Origin: Paracoccaceae bacterium | Lineage (GTDB): Bacteria > Pseudomonadota > Alphaproteobacteria > Rhodobacterales > Rhodobacteraceae | Length of the DNA: 64,000 bases | NCBI GenBank assembly: GCA_021741245.1 | Contig: JAIOYF010000001.1 | Location: 1 to 64,000, forward strand | Reading direction: 5' to 3' | Shown: positions 27,958 through 37,427 of the stretch, one piece after another | Layout of the letters: each line of letters opens with the position of its first letter | Numbering within the stretch: the stretch's first letter is position 1 | Position numbers and translations under genes: made by a program | Notes under the pieces: model-generated | Databases searched by the model: none | The model's input: only the letters and a program-made list of their open reading frames with translations | What the model was told of the DNA's origin: nothing

Positions 27958-28605
27958 TCAATGGACGCGAATATCATTGGTGACCGAGGTCACACCCGGC
28001 GCCGCCCAAGCGGTTGTGGCGGCAAGAGCGCGTTCATCCCAGTAATCAACGGTTCCCGTCAACGTGACCTGACCGTCGCGTGCGGTCACGTCGATATTCT
28101 CGGGCGCAAACCAAGACCGATTGAGCGCGACCATGATATCGGACTTGATGTCGCCCGCGTTGACCCGTGGCTTGATGCTGATCTGGTTGGAGACACCCGT
28201 TACGCCCCACAAGGTCCGAACCGCATGGGCGGCGGCGTCATGCTGATAATGCCAGTGAACCTGACCTGACAATGTCACCCAACCCTTGCTGACCGCGACT
28301 TTCACCGTGTCTTTGGGGACCGATACGTTCCAGTCCATACGGTTCACCGCCGCTGCGGCGATTTCCGCATCGCCGTGTTTGACGCTGAACGGCAGCTTGA
28401 CCTCGATCTCTTCGGCCACCGCTTTCACATCCTTGACGCGCAGCGCGGCCATTTCGGCCCCATGCTTTTCAGCATAGCTTTCAACCGAACCCATCAAGGT
28501 ACCGATCCCATCCTTTGTCGTCACGCCGATCTGGGTGGCGTTGACGCTTGGCTCCCATTTCAACTCATCGATCACGGCTTGCTTGAGGTGTATGTCATCG
28601 GACAT
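27958..28605 (-). CDS. Triple BON-domain protein (OsmY-like)
   Basis: MSDDIHLKQAVIDELKWEP... with three repeats ending ...VTLSGQVHWHYQHDAAAHAVRTLWGVTGVSNQI and VTLTGTVDYWDERALAATTAWAAPGVTSVTNDI. Confidence 0.9.
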   Translation of the reverse strand: MSDDIHLKQAVIDELKWEPSVNATQIGVTTKDGIGTLMGSVESYAEKHGAEMAALRVKDVKAVAEEIEVKLPFSVKHGDAEIAAAAVNRMDWNVSVPKDTVKVAVSKGWVTLSGQVHWHYQHDAAAHAVRTLWGVTGVSNQISIKPRVNAGDIKSDIMVALNRSWFAPENIDVTARDGQVTLTGTVDYWDERALAATTAWAAPGVTSVTNDIRVH

Positions 28606-28903
28606 GGCTGTCTCCTTTGGCGTTTGTGGAAAAGACTCGGGACCATCTACCCAAGATTGAGATTGCGGCGACGGGGTCAGGCTACCACCGCCCAAGACCG
28701 GGCTGTCAGGGTCGGAAACTACTCAAGGGCAGGTCATGGCACGGACTGCCGTGCGCGCAGGGGACGCCTGCACTTGCATCACGCCCCCCACAGGGCAAGA
28801 TGCCTTGAAATCAGGATGGGACAGAGGGCTGTTCCAAATCAGTTTGAATTCCAGTGCAGGACGGCAACCGGTTTTGGCCGAACTTGGCCAACAAACTTCG
28901 GGA

Positions 28904-30271
28904 TCAAACCAGCAATCGGACCCTGAATTCCGCACCCTTGGGTGTGTCCGCGCAAACCGCACTTCCACCATGTGCCATGGCCACATCCGCAACAATCGAC
29001 AGGCCCAAGCCACAGCCCCGCGTCTGGTCCAGATCACTGCGGAAAAAGCGATCAAAGACGCGTTCTCGCAGGTCTGGTGGGATGCCCGGTCCGTCGTCCC
29101 GAATGCTCAGGACCACGTCGCTTTCTGAAAACGCCAGAACCACAGTCAACTCACCCCCGGCGCGGAGCCCATATTTCGCGGCATTGTCGAACAGATTGCC
29201 AAGCAGTTCTTCAATCATGACGGGGTCTGCCCGCACGGATCGTGGCGTTCCCTGCACCTCAAAGGCGACATTGACGGATCGCTTCAACTGCGATTCCGCA
29301 AAGGCACGGGTCAGACCAGAGATCAGGGCCACAAGATCGGTATCCTCGGACAAGGCGCGAAGCGTGCGGCCCCGGACCCGTTCAATCGACAAAAGCTGGT
29401 TGGTCAATCGCCCGGTCGCACGGGCCGAGGCCGCAACATCCGCAATCCTTTCGCGCAACTGCGCTTCGCTTGGGGCGGTCATGGCCGCCTCGGCTTGGCT
29501 TTGGATTGCGGCAATCGGGTTGCGCACCTGATGGGCCGCATCGGAAATAAAGGCGTCGCGCAGCGAAATGGCGCGGGCAAGGCGTTCAAAAAGTGAATTG
29601 GTCGCATCCACCAAAGGCCGGAGTTCTGGCGGGACCCAGCGCCGGATCGGGCGCAGATCATCTGGTGTTCGTGCACCAATCGCCTCGCGCAGATCAAAGA
29701 CAGGTTTCAACCCCAACTGAATGCCGAACCACAAGATCAGCGAGGCCGTCAAAAGGATCGACCCCAGCAGCATCAAGGATTGGGTGACAAGTCTGCGTGA
29801 CAGCGCCGCGCGTTGTGAGACGTTTTGCCAAACCTCGACGGTGACCCAACCCCCAAATTGGGGTTCACTGATGAATTCACGCAAGACCACAGCGCGCACG
29901 GGCCGGCCCACGGAAACACTGTCATAAAAGACAGGTGTGCCACTGATGGATTTGGCCGTGTCGGGCAGTTGCGGGGGGTCGGAATACCCGGTGACGAAAC
30001 TGCCGCCCGGCCCGGTGACCCGATAGTAGACCGGGTCGCCCAAGGCATTCGTCAACTCATCAAGCAATTCTTCAGTCAGCACATCGCCTTCTGAAAGCAC
30101 GACATCGCGCGAAATTGTCAGGGCGACCACAAGCAAGGTGTTGTCATACAATTCCTCCGACATGCGCTCGGCCACCAAAAAGCGTGCGAAGGCGACGGCA
30201 ATGGCGACAAAAAACAGCGGTGCCATCAACAACAGGAACAGCCGTGCGCGCAGCGACAGGCGGGTCATCAA
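28904..30271 (-). CDS. tctE: Sensor histidine kinase, TctE-like
   Basis: Two TM segments; DAAHQVRNPIAAIQSQAE H-box, DNAAKYG N-box, DDGPGIPPDLRERVFDRF, GCGLGLSIV; next to a TTT transporter. Confidence 0.85.
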   Translation of the reverse strand: MMTRLSLRARLFLLLMAPLFFVAIAVAFARFLVAERMSEELYDNTLLVVALTISRDVVLSEGDVLTEELLDELTNALGDPVYYRVTGPGGSFVTGYSDPPQLPDTAKSISGTPVFYDSVSVGRPVRAVVLREFISEPQFGGWVTVEVWQNVSQRAALSRRLVTQSLMLLGSILLTASLILWFGIQLGLKPVFDLREAIGARTPDDLRPIRRWVPPELRPLVDATNSLFERLARAISLRDAFISDAAHQVRNPIAAIQSQAEAAMTAPSEAQLRERIADVAASARATGRLTNQLLSIERVRGRTLRALSEDTDLVALISGLTRAFAESQLKRSVNVAFEVQGTPRSVRADPVMIEELLGNLFDNAAKYGLRAGGELTVVLAFSESDVVLSIRDDGPGIPPDLRERVFDRFFRSDLDQTRGCGLGLSIVADVAMAHGGSAVCADTPKGAEFRVRLLV

Positions 30272-30936
30272 GCCGTCTCGTCCAGCATATAGCCCAAGCC
30301 CCTTGCGGTTCGGATCGTGGCCCCGGTTCCGTCGATCTTGCGGCGCAAGCGCGACACCAGAAGTTCTACAGCATTTGCCTCAACCGCAGCACCCGCGCCA
30401 TAAAGGGCAAGGCCGATGCGGTCCTTGTCCAACAACCGGCCCTTGTGTTCGAGCATCAACTCAAACAGGGCAAGTTCGCGCCGGGGCAGATCCAGATTGC
30501 GCCCGCCTGCAAACACGGTCCGCGACTGGCGATCATAGACAAGCCCGGCGAATGTTTCGCGTGCCGGGGCCACCTCTGGTCGCCGTCGGGACAGCGCGCG
30601 CAGGCGGGCGAACAGCTCGGCCATCTCAAACGGTTTTACCAGATAGTCGTCCGCCCCTGCATCCAACCCCTCGACCCGGTCCGAGGTTTTTCCCATTGCC
30701 GTCAGAATCAGAACTGGCGTCGTATCCCCCCGCGCCCGAAGCTGACGAATGATCTGCAGCCCCGAGAGGCGCGGCAGGTTCACGTCGATGACGGCAACAT
30801 CACAGCGTTCTTGGCGCAAGAAGGTATCTGCATCTTGACCATCGTCCAAGTGGTCAACGGCATGCCCCTGATCGCGCAGGGCATTCTCGATGCCCCGCGC
30901 AAGGCTGATGTTATCTTCGACAAGGACGATGCGCAT
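30268..30936 (-). CDS. tctD: OmpR-family response regulator, TctD-like
   Basis: MRIVLVEDNISLARGIENALRDQGH; DVAVIDVNLPRLSG; C-terminal wHTH; ATGA overlap with the kinase. Confidence 0.87.
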   Translation of the reverse strand: MRIVLVEDNISLARGIENALRDQGHAVDHLDDGQDADTFLRQERCDVAVIDVNLPRLSGLQIIRQLRARGDTTPVLILTAMGKTSDRVEGLDAGADDYLVKPFEMAELFARLRALSRRRPEVAPARETFAGLVYDRQSRTVFAGGRNLDLPRRELALFELMLEHKGRLLDKDRIGLALYGAGAAVEANAVELLVSRLRRKIDGTGATIRTARGLGYMLDETA

Positions 30937-31093
30937 GAAGGGTCCAGTATTCTGGGAAAGGACAGGGTTTGGACAGGAATACATTCTATGGTGCCCATCA
31001 AGCCGCGCTGGGGAGGAAATTTCAAGCGCGGCCTTTGTCTATTTGCTGTCGCACAAAACGACCGGCAAACAAAAGAGATCACGGGAGGATCGC

Positions 31094-32200
31094 ATGACGA
31101 CACTATCTAACGTAACACGCCGTGGCGCACTTGCGCTTGCGACGGGCGCCTTGGCGCTTGGACTGGCCGGCCCGGCCGCTGCCGAAGTGGATTTCTCGGG
31201 CAAGACCATCGAATGGATCATTCCGTTTTCCGCTGGTGGCGGTTCTGACACTTGGGCGCGGTTCAACGCACCATTGATGTCGAAATACCTGCCGGGCAAT
31301 CCGACCGTTGTCGTGGTCAACGAGCCGGGCGGCGGGTCGACCAAGGGCACCAATCTTTTTGCCGCGCGGGCAAAGCCGGATGGTCTGACCATTCTTGGCA
31401 CCTCGGGCTCGACGCAGTTCCCGTATCTGCTGGGCGATCCGCGTGTGCGCTATGAATACAAGGACTGGAAGATTGCCATGGCCGCGCCGACGGGTGGCGT
31501 GGTCTATACGACGCCGGCGCTGGGCCTGAAGGGTCCGGAAGACATCGGGATGCTCAAGGGCAAGGACCTTGTCTATGCCAGCCAAGGCGCGACCTCGCTT
31601 GATCTGGTTCCGCTTCTGGGGTTCAAGCAGATGGGCTTTACCGTCCAGCACGTCTTTGGCTTCAAAGGCCGCGGCGATGGTCGTCTGGCGTTTGAGCGTG
31701 GTGAGACGAACATCGACTATCAAACCTCGTCTGCCTATATCAAGAACGTGCAACCGCTGGTCGATGCCGGGACGGCTGTTCCCTTGTTCAGCTGGGGCGT
31801 TCTTGACGCCGCAGGCAATGTTGTGCGTGACCCGACCTTCCCGGATCTGCCTTCGTTCCCCGAAGCCTATCAGACCCTGACCGGCAACGCGCCATCTGGC
31901 CCGGAATATGACGGCTATGTCGCTTTCTTTACGGCGGGTTTCCCGGCGCAAAAGATGGTGTTCTTGCCAAAGGATACGCCGGATGACATCGTCGATGCCT
32001 ATCAAGCCGCTTTTGAGGCGATGAAGGCCGACCCGGAGTATCAGGCGAACGCTGAAAGCGTTCTGGGAACCTATGAGCAGGTAACCGGCCCGCTGGCGCA
32101 AGCGCTGTTCGACAAAGGCACCACCATCGCGCCGGAACTGCGCACGCAAGTTGCAGAAATGCTGGCTGCTGATTATGGTGTGAAGCTCGGCGAAGAATGA
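31094..32200 (+). CDS. tctC: Tripartite tricarboxylate transporter substrate-binding protein
   Basis: Signal peptide MTTLSNVTRRGALALATGALALGLAGPAAA; IEWIIPFSAGGGSDTWARFNAPLMSKYLPGNPTVVVVNEPGGGSTKGTN. Confidence 0.88.
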   Translation: MTTLSNVTRRGALALATGALALGLAGPAAAEVDFSGKTIEWIIPFSAGGGSDTWARFNAPLMSKYLPGNPTVVVVNEPGGGSTKGTNLFAARAKPDGLTILGTSGSTQFPYLLGDPRVRYEYKDWKIAMAAPTGGVVYTTPALGLKGPEDIGMLKGKDLVYASQGATSLDLVPLLGFKQMGFTVQHVFGFKGRGDGRLAFERGETNIDYQTSSAYIKNVQPLVDAGTAVPLFSWGVLDAAGNVVRDPTFPDLPSFPEAYQTLTGNAPSGPEYDGYVAFFTAGFPAQKMVFLPKDTPDDIVDAYQAAFEAMKADPEYQANAESVLGTYEQVTGPLAQALFDKGTTIAPELRTQVAEMLAADYGVKLGEE

Positions 32201-32215
32201 TCGCCTGATCTGACC

Positions 32216-32250
32216 AACGGCAGGCAGCAACAGCTGCCTGCCGTTCTTTT
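32216..32250 (+). terminator. Strong intergenic hairpin with short T-run between tctC and the tctA-B fusion
   Basis: Perfect 13-bp stem AACGGCAGGCAGC-aaca-GCTGCCTGCCGTT then CTTTT. Confidence 0.85.
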
Positions 32251-32308
32251 CCAGTCGCTTTTCCTGACCCACGCCGCGTGATCCAGCGGCCAACACGGAG
32301 TACGTCCC

Positions 32309-34303
32309 GTGATCGATACCCTCTTGTCCGCGTTTGGAACTCTGCTGACGTTCCAACACCTATTTTACATGTTGATCGGTGTTTCGGTCGGGCTGGTCAT
32401 CGGGGTGATCCCGGGGCTTGGCGGGATCGCTGGATTGTCGCTTTTGATCCCATTCCTCTATGGCATGGACGAAATAACCGCACTTGCCATGCTGATCGGC
32501 CTTGTCGCCGTGATCCCCACCTCGGATACGTTTTCCTCGGTGTTGATGGGTATTCCCGGATCATCGGCCAGCCAGGCCACGGTGCTTGACGGCTTTCCAT
32601 TGGCCCGTCAGGGGCAGGCGGCGCGCGCACTTTCGGCGGCATTCATTTCGTCGATGGCAGGGGGTATTTTCGGGGCAATCGTCCTGACCGGGTTTGTGGT
32701 GATCGCAAGGCCCCTGATCCTGTCTTTTGGCTCGGCAGAGTTGTTCATGCTGGCGCTGTTTGGCCTGTCTATGGTTGCTGTGCTGGCCGGGCGCAGTCTG
32801 GCCAAGGGGCTGGCTGCATGCTGCGTTGGCCTGATCATCGGCTCTATTGGCGGCGCACCTGCCACGGGCGAGTTTCGGATGATCTTTGGGTTTGATTACC
32901 TTTATGACGGTATTCCCCTTGTCATCGTTGGCCTTGGCTTTTTTGCCATTCCCGAGATCGCCGATCTGTTGCGTAAGAATGCAGCGATTTCGCAGGGCAA
33001 TGCGCTGGGATCGGGATGGTTTCAGGGGCTGCGCGACTGGTGGGCGAACGTCTGGCTTTCCACGCGCTGCGCGGGTCTTGGCTGCATCATTGGTGCCATT
33101 CCCGGCCTTGGCGGATCGGTTGTGGATTGGATCGCCTATGGCCATGCGGTCCAGACGGTCAAGAAAGATCCCAATTTCGGCAAGGGTGATATTCGGGGCG
33201 TGATCGCACCAGAAAGCGCCAATAACGCCATGCAGGGCGGCGCGTTGCTTCCAACCATGCTGTTTGGGATTCCGGGTTCGGGGTCGATGGCCGTGTTCTT
33301 GGGCGGCATGGTGCTTTTGGGGATTGAACCCGGTCCGTCGATGGTTGGGCCCGACCTGAACATCACCTATTCGATCATCTGGTCCTTGGCGCTGGCCAAT
33401 GTGATGGGGGCTGGCATCTGTCTAGCCTTGGCCATCCCGATTTCAAAGCTGACGCAGATCCCCTTTCAGCGTCTTGCCCCGTTCATGATCGTGCTGATCT
33501 GCTTTGCCGCCTTTCAGGCAACGCGGTCGCTGGCAGATCTGGTCGCCCTTTTGGGCTTGGGCGTTCTGGGTGTTTTGATGAAGCGGTTCGGCTGGCCGCG
33601 TCCGGCCCTGCTGATCGGCTATGTTCTGGCCCCACAGGCCGAGACGTATTTCTATCAAGCCATGCAGTTTTACGACTGGGGCTTTGTCACCCGCCCCGGT
33701 GTGATCATCATCGCCGTGATGACCTTGGCCTCGGTCTATTTCGGGCTGCGCAATCGGGTGGATGATACGGGCCAAGCCGTTCCTACGGCAGAAGATGTGG
33801 CGAACTTGCCCAATGCGGCCGCGCGGCTTCCGCAAATTTTGTTTGCGGGGCTTGTGGCAGTGATCCTTGGGGTGGCATTGGAAGATTCCTTGCACCACAG
33901 CCTGCTTGGGCAGGTGTTTCCGCTGTCGGTTGCCATCATCGGTCTGGTGATGACAGTGATCTTGATCCCACAGTTGATCCGTGGGGAACCGGGACATGCC
34001 GCCCATTTCGATGCTGAACTCTCCAGCGACTATGCCGGGCAAGAGGGGATCGGAAACCTCTGGGGGGGTCTTGCGTGGATTGCGGGCTTGGTCGGCCTGA
34101 CCGCACTGATCGGCTTTTATGCGGCGCTGTTGGTGTTCTTTCCTGTCTTTTTGGTCCGTCGGGCCCAAGCCGGGTTGGTGGCGACCGTGATCATGACGGC
34201 AGGGGCTGCCGGGGTTATTCTTTTGCTGGCTTGGGCACTTTCCCTGAACTTCCCCTCGGGCTATCTGCAAGACGCGGTAGACCTTCCGTGGCCCTTCCGC
34301 TGA
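32309..34303 (+). CDS. Tripartite tricarboxylate transporter membrane protein, TctA with C-terminal TctB-like extension
   Basis: TctA motifs GVIPGLGGIAGLSLLIPFLYGMD, GIPGSSASQATVLDGFPLARQG, FGIPGSGSMAVFLGGM; extra ~160 aa with four hydrophobic segments after residue ~500. Confidence 0.85.
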   Translation: MIDTLLSAFGTLLTFQHLFYMLIGVSVGLVIGVIPGLGGIAGLSLLIPFLYGMDEITALAMLIGLVAVIPTSDTFSSVLMGIPGSSASQATVLDGFPLARQGQAARALSAAFISSMAGGIFGAIVLTGFVVIARPLILSFGSAELFMLALFGLSMVAVLAGRSLAKGLAACCVGLIIGSIGGAPATGEFRMIFGFDYLYDGIPLVIVGLGFFAIPEIADLLRKNAAISQGNALGSGWFQGLRDWWANVWLSTRCAGLGCIIGAIPGLGGSVVDWIAYGHAVQTVKKDPNFGKGDIRGVIAPESANNAMQGGALLPTMLFGIPGSGSMAVFLGGMVLLGIEPGPSMVGPDLNITYSIIWSLALANVMGAGICLALAIPISKLTQIPFQRLAPFMIVLICFAAFQATRSLADLVALLGLGVLGVLMKRFGWPRPALLIGYVLAPQAETYFYQAMQFYDWGFVTRPGVIIIAVMTLASVYFGLRNRVDDTGQAVPTAEDVANLPNAAARLPQILFAGLVAVILGVALEDSLHHSLLGQVFPLSVAIIGLVMTVILIPQLIRGEPGHAAHFDAELSSDYAGQEGIGNLWGGLAWIAGLVGLTALIGFYAALLVFFPVFLVRRAQAGLVATVIMTAGAAGVILLLAWALSLNFPSGYLQDAVDLPWPFR

Positions 34304-34307
34304 GGAG

Positions 34308-35363
34308 ATGAAGATGGACCTGCTTGTGCTTTCCGGTGACGGCATCGGCCCCGAAATCGTGGCGGCCACGGAAACGGTTCTGGGCGCAGTCAACACGCGT
34401 TTTGACCTTGGCCTGCGTCTGACGCGGGCCGAGATCGGGTTTACAGCACTTGAAAGCGTTGGCACCACCATTCCGGCCTCTGTGATCGAGGCGGCAAAGG
34501 CGGCGGATGGTGTCATCCTTGGCCCCGTGTCCCACAACGCCTACCCGCCGGTGGCCAAAGGTGGGCTGAACCCCTCGGGCGTGCTGCGGCGGGAGTTGGA
34601 GCTTTTTGCCAATATTCGCCCGGCCCGGTCGCGTGACGGTGCGCCGCGCCCAGTGGTGCCCGCCATTGATCTGGTGGTGGTGCGTGAGAACCTTGAAGGG
34701 TTTTATGCCGATCGCAACATGGCCTCTGGCTCTGGCGAATTTCTGGTTGAACCCGATGTGGCCATCGCCATGCGCAAGATTACGGTCAAGGGTAGTGCGC
34801 GCATTGCCGAAGCGGCCTTTGCCATTGCCGCCGCGCGCCCCCGCGCCAAAGTGACAACGATCCACAAGGCCAATGTGCTGCGCCTGTCGGACGGGTTGTT
34901 TCTGTCCGAGGTGCGCAAGGTGGCGGCGCGCTATCCTCAAGTTCAACATGAGGAAGTGCTGGTCGATTCCGCCGCCGCCCTGCTGGTGCGCGATCCGGGG
35001 CGGTTCGATGTGATCCTTGCAACCAATATGTTTGGCGACATCTTGTCTGATCTTGCGGCCGAGGTTGCTGGCGGTCTTGGTCTTGGGGCCTCCCTCAACC
35101 TTGGCCCGGACCATGCGGTTGCACAGGCGCAACATGGATCGGCCCCTGATATCGCGGGCCAAGACCGGGCAAATCCCGCCTCGTTGATCGGGTCGGCGGC
35201 CATGCTCTTGCGCCATCTTGGGGCATCAGAGGCGGCGCAAGCGATTGAAGAGGCGATTGATGCCGCCCTTGCCAACCCCCAAACCCGCACCCGTGATCTG
35301 GGTGGGGCGCTGGGAACTGCTGCCTTTGCCACTTGGCTGGCCAACTTTATCACGGAGCATTGA
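34308..35363 (+). CDS. Isocitrate/3-isopropylmalate dehydrogenase family protein
   Basis: LSGDGIGPEIVAATETVL, VRENLEGFYADRN, NMFGDILSDLAAEVAGGLGLGASLN. Confidence 0.92.
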   Translation: MKMDLLVLSGDGIGPEIVAATETVLGAVNTRFDLGLRLTRAEIGFTALESVGTTIPASVIEAAKAADGVILGPVSHNAYPPVAKGGLNPSGVLRRELELFANIRPARSRDGAPRPVVPAIDLVVVRENLEGFYADRNMASGSGEFLVEPDVAIAMRKITVKGSARIAEAAFAIAAARPRAKVTTIHKANVLRLSDGLFLSEVRKVAARYPQVQHEEVLVDSAAALLVRDPGRFDVILATNMFGDILSDLAAEVAGGLGLGASLNLGPDHAVAQAQHGSAPDIAGQDRANPASLIGSAAMLLRHLGASEAAQAIEEAIDAALANPQTRTRDLGGALGTAAFATWLANFITEH

Positions 35364-35364
35364 G

Positions 35365-36456
35365 ATGCCGCAAACCGCCATTCCTTTTCACTTCATGCGT
35401 GGTGGCACCTCACGCGGGCCGTATTTCCGCCGCGAGGATTTGCCTGCGGATCTGGACACGCTGGCGCGTGTTCTGGTGGCTGCGCTTGGATCTGGCCAAA
35501 AGCTGAACATCGACGGGATCGGTGGGGGCGCTGCTGTCACGACCAAGGTGGCGATGTTGTCGCTTTCTGACACGCCGGGATGCGACGTTGACTATTTCTT
35601 TGCCCAAGTCAGCGTCGAAGATGGCTTGGTCGATTTCAAACCCACCTGTGGCAACATCTTGTCGGGCGTCGGCCCGGCCGCTGTTGAGATGGGTCTGATT
35701 ACGCCGCAAGGGGACGTGACCCGCATCCGCATACACTCGGTCAACACCGGGGCCAAGGTCGAGGCCATCCTTCAGACGCCGGGCGGTCAGGTCGAGTATG
35801 AGGGCAGCGCCGCGCTTGACGGTGTGCCGGGCACTGCGGCCCCAATCTTCTTGAACTTCATGGATGTGGTGGGGTCAGTGACCGGGTCGCTGCTGGCCAC
35901 GGGTTCAGTGCGCGATGTCATCGATGGGATCGAGGTCACCTGCATGGATGTGGCCATGCCGATCTGCATTGCGCGGGCCAGTGACTTTGGCCTGACAGGT
36001 TATGAAACGGCCGCCGAACTGGATGACAACCGCGCCTTTTATGCCCGGATGGAACCCATCAGGCTGGAGGCCGGGCGTCGCATGGGCCTTGGCGATGTGT
36101 CAAAATCCGTGACGCCCAAGTTTGCCCTGCTGGCCCCGCCTCGCAATGGTGGAACGATCACCGCGCGCTATTTCATGCCATGGAATTGCCACCCCACGAT
36201 GGCGGTCACGGGCGCGCAATGCCTTGCGTCTTGTGTGCTGACGCCGGGATCGATTGCCGAGGGGCTGTTTACCCCGCCCGAGGGTCAGCCCGCCTTGGTT
36301 CTGATCGAACATCCAAGCGGCGCGATCGATGTGACTGTGGATTATGAAACCGGGGCCGAGGGGTTCAAGTTGAACTCCGCAGGTCTTTTGCGCACTGCCC
36401 GGCTTTTGGCGCGGGGTGAGGTGATGGTGCCCGCTTCGGTTTGGGATGGGAAATGA
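35365..36456 (+). CDS. PrpF-family protein (aconitate isomerase / 4-oxalomesaconate tautomerase-like)
   Basis: MPQTAIPFHFMRGGTSRGPYFRREDLP, KLNIDGIGGGAAVTTKVAML, FKPTCGNILSGVGPAAVEMGL. Confidence 0.9.
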   Translation: MPQTAIPFHFMRGGTSRGPYFRREDLPADLDTLARVLVAALGSGQKLNIDGIGGGAAVTTKVAMLSLSDTPGCDVDYFFAQVSVEDGLVDFKPTCGNILSGVGPAAVEMGLITPQGDVTRIRIHSVNTGAKVEAILQTPGGQVEYEGSAALDGVPGTAAPIFLNFMDVVGSVTGSLLATGSVRDVIDGIEVTCMDVAMPICIARASDFGLTGYETAAELDDNRAFYARMEPIRLEAGRRMGLGDVSKSVTPKFALLAPPRNGGTITARYFMPWNCHPTMAVTGAQCLASCVLTPGSIAEGLFTPPEGQPALVLIEHPSGAIDVTVDYETGAEGFKLNSAGLLRTARLLARGEVMVPASVWDGK

Positions 36457-37427
36457 AGGTTCACCTTCTGGATGATTGGGCCGATACGCTGCGCGGTTTG
36501 CCCAGTTTTGCGCGGCTGTCCGGGCACGACGTTTCCGTCTGGACAGACGCCGCAGAGGGGGATGCACTGACCGCCCGACTACATGAGGCCGAGGTGATTT
36601 GCCTGTTCCGTGAACGGACCCGCATCACGGCCACGCTGCTGGATGCCCTGCCTAATCTGCGCATGATTTCTGGCCGTGGGGTCTGGCCGCATGTCGATGT
36701 GGCGGCCTGCACTGCGCGTGGGATCGTCTTTTGTTCGAACAAACCTGCCGAGGCCCCGAACCACGCGGCGGCAGAACTGACATGGGCCTTGGTTCTGGCG
36801 GCCATGCGGGATCTGCCGGGGCAGATGGCCCGCGCCAAGGCTGGTCTTTGGCAATCTGGTGTCGGGCGGACGCTGGCCGGGCGGACCATCGGGCTTTATG
36901 GCTATGGCCGGATCGGAAAGCTGGTGGCCGCCTATGCCCGCGCCTTTGGGATGCGGGTGATCTGGTGGGGATCAGACGAGGGCCGCGCCCGTGCCGTCGC
37001 GGCAGGCGAAGAGGTGGCGCAAAGCCGTGAGGCCTTTTTCGCGACTCCTGATATCATCAGCCTGCACATGCGCCTGACACCTTCGACCACAGGGATTGTC
37101 ACGCCTGCGGATCTGGCGCTGATGGGCGCGCGTTCAGTCCTCGTCAACACCTCGCGCGCGGGGCTGATCGCGCCCGGTGCCTTGCTGCAGGCGTTGAATG
37201 CTGGGCGACCGGGGCAGGCGGCCTTGGATGTGTTTGATGTCGAACCTGTCACCGATCCGGGCGACCCGCTGGTGTCACATCCGCAAGTGATCGCCACCCC
37301 CCATATCGGCTTTGTCACCGAGGATGAGTTTGATCTGCAATTCGCCGATATCTATGATCAGGTGAACGCCCTTGTGGCAGGTAAGCCCATCCACGTGGTC
37401 AACCCCGAGGTTTGGTCACGCCCATAA
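36453..37427 (+). CDS. D-2-hydroxyacid dehydrogenase (D-3-phosphoglycerate dehydrogenase family)
   Basis: GRTIGLYGYGRIGKLVAAYARAFGMRVIWWGSDE, ATPHIGFVTEDEFD; ATGA overlap with PrpF. Confidence 0.9.
   Translation: MKVHLLDDWADTLRGLPSFARLSGHDVSVWTDAAEGDALTARLHEAEVICLFRERTRITATLLDALPNLRMISGRGVWPHVDVAACTARGIVFCSNKPAEAPNHAAAELTWALVLAAMRDLPGQMARAKAGLWQSGVGRTLAGRTIGLYGYGRIGKLVAAYARAFGMRVIWWGSDEGRARAVAAGEEVAQSREAFFATPDIISLHMRLTPSTTGIVTPADLALMGARSVLVNTSRAGLIAPGALLQALNAGRPGQAALDVFDVEPVTDPGDPLVSHPQVIATPHIGFVTEDEFDLQFADIYDQVNALVAGKPIHVVNPEVWSRP

Noticed and set aside
31103-32359. 418-aa minus-strand ORF
   Set aside because: Antisense to tctC, Arg/Gln/His-rich, no domain.
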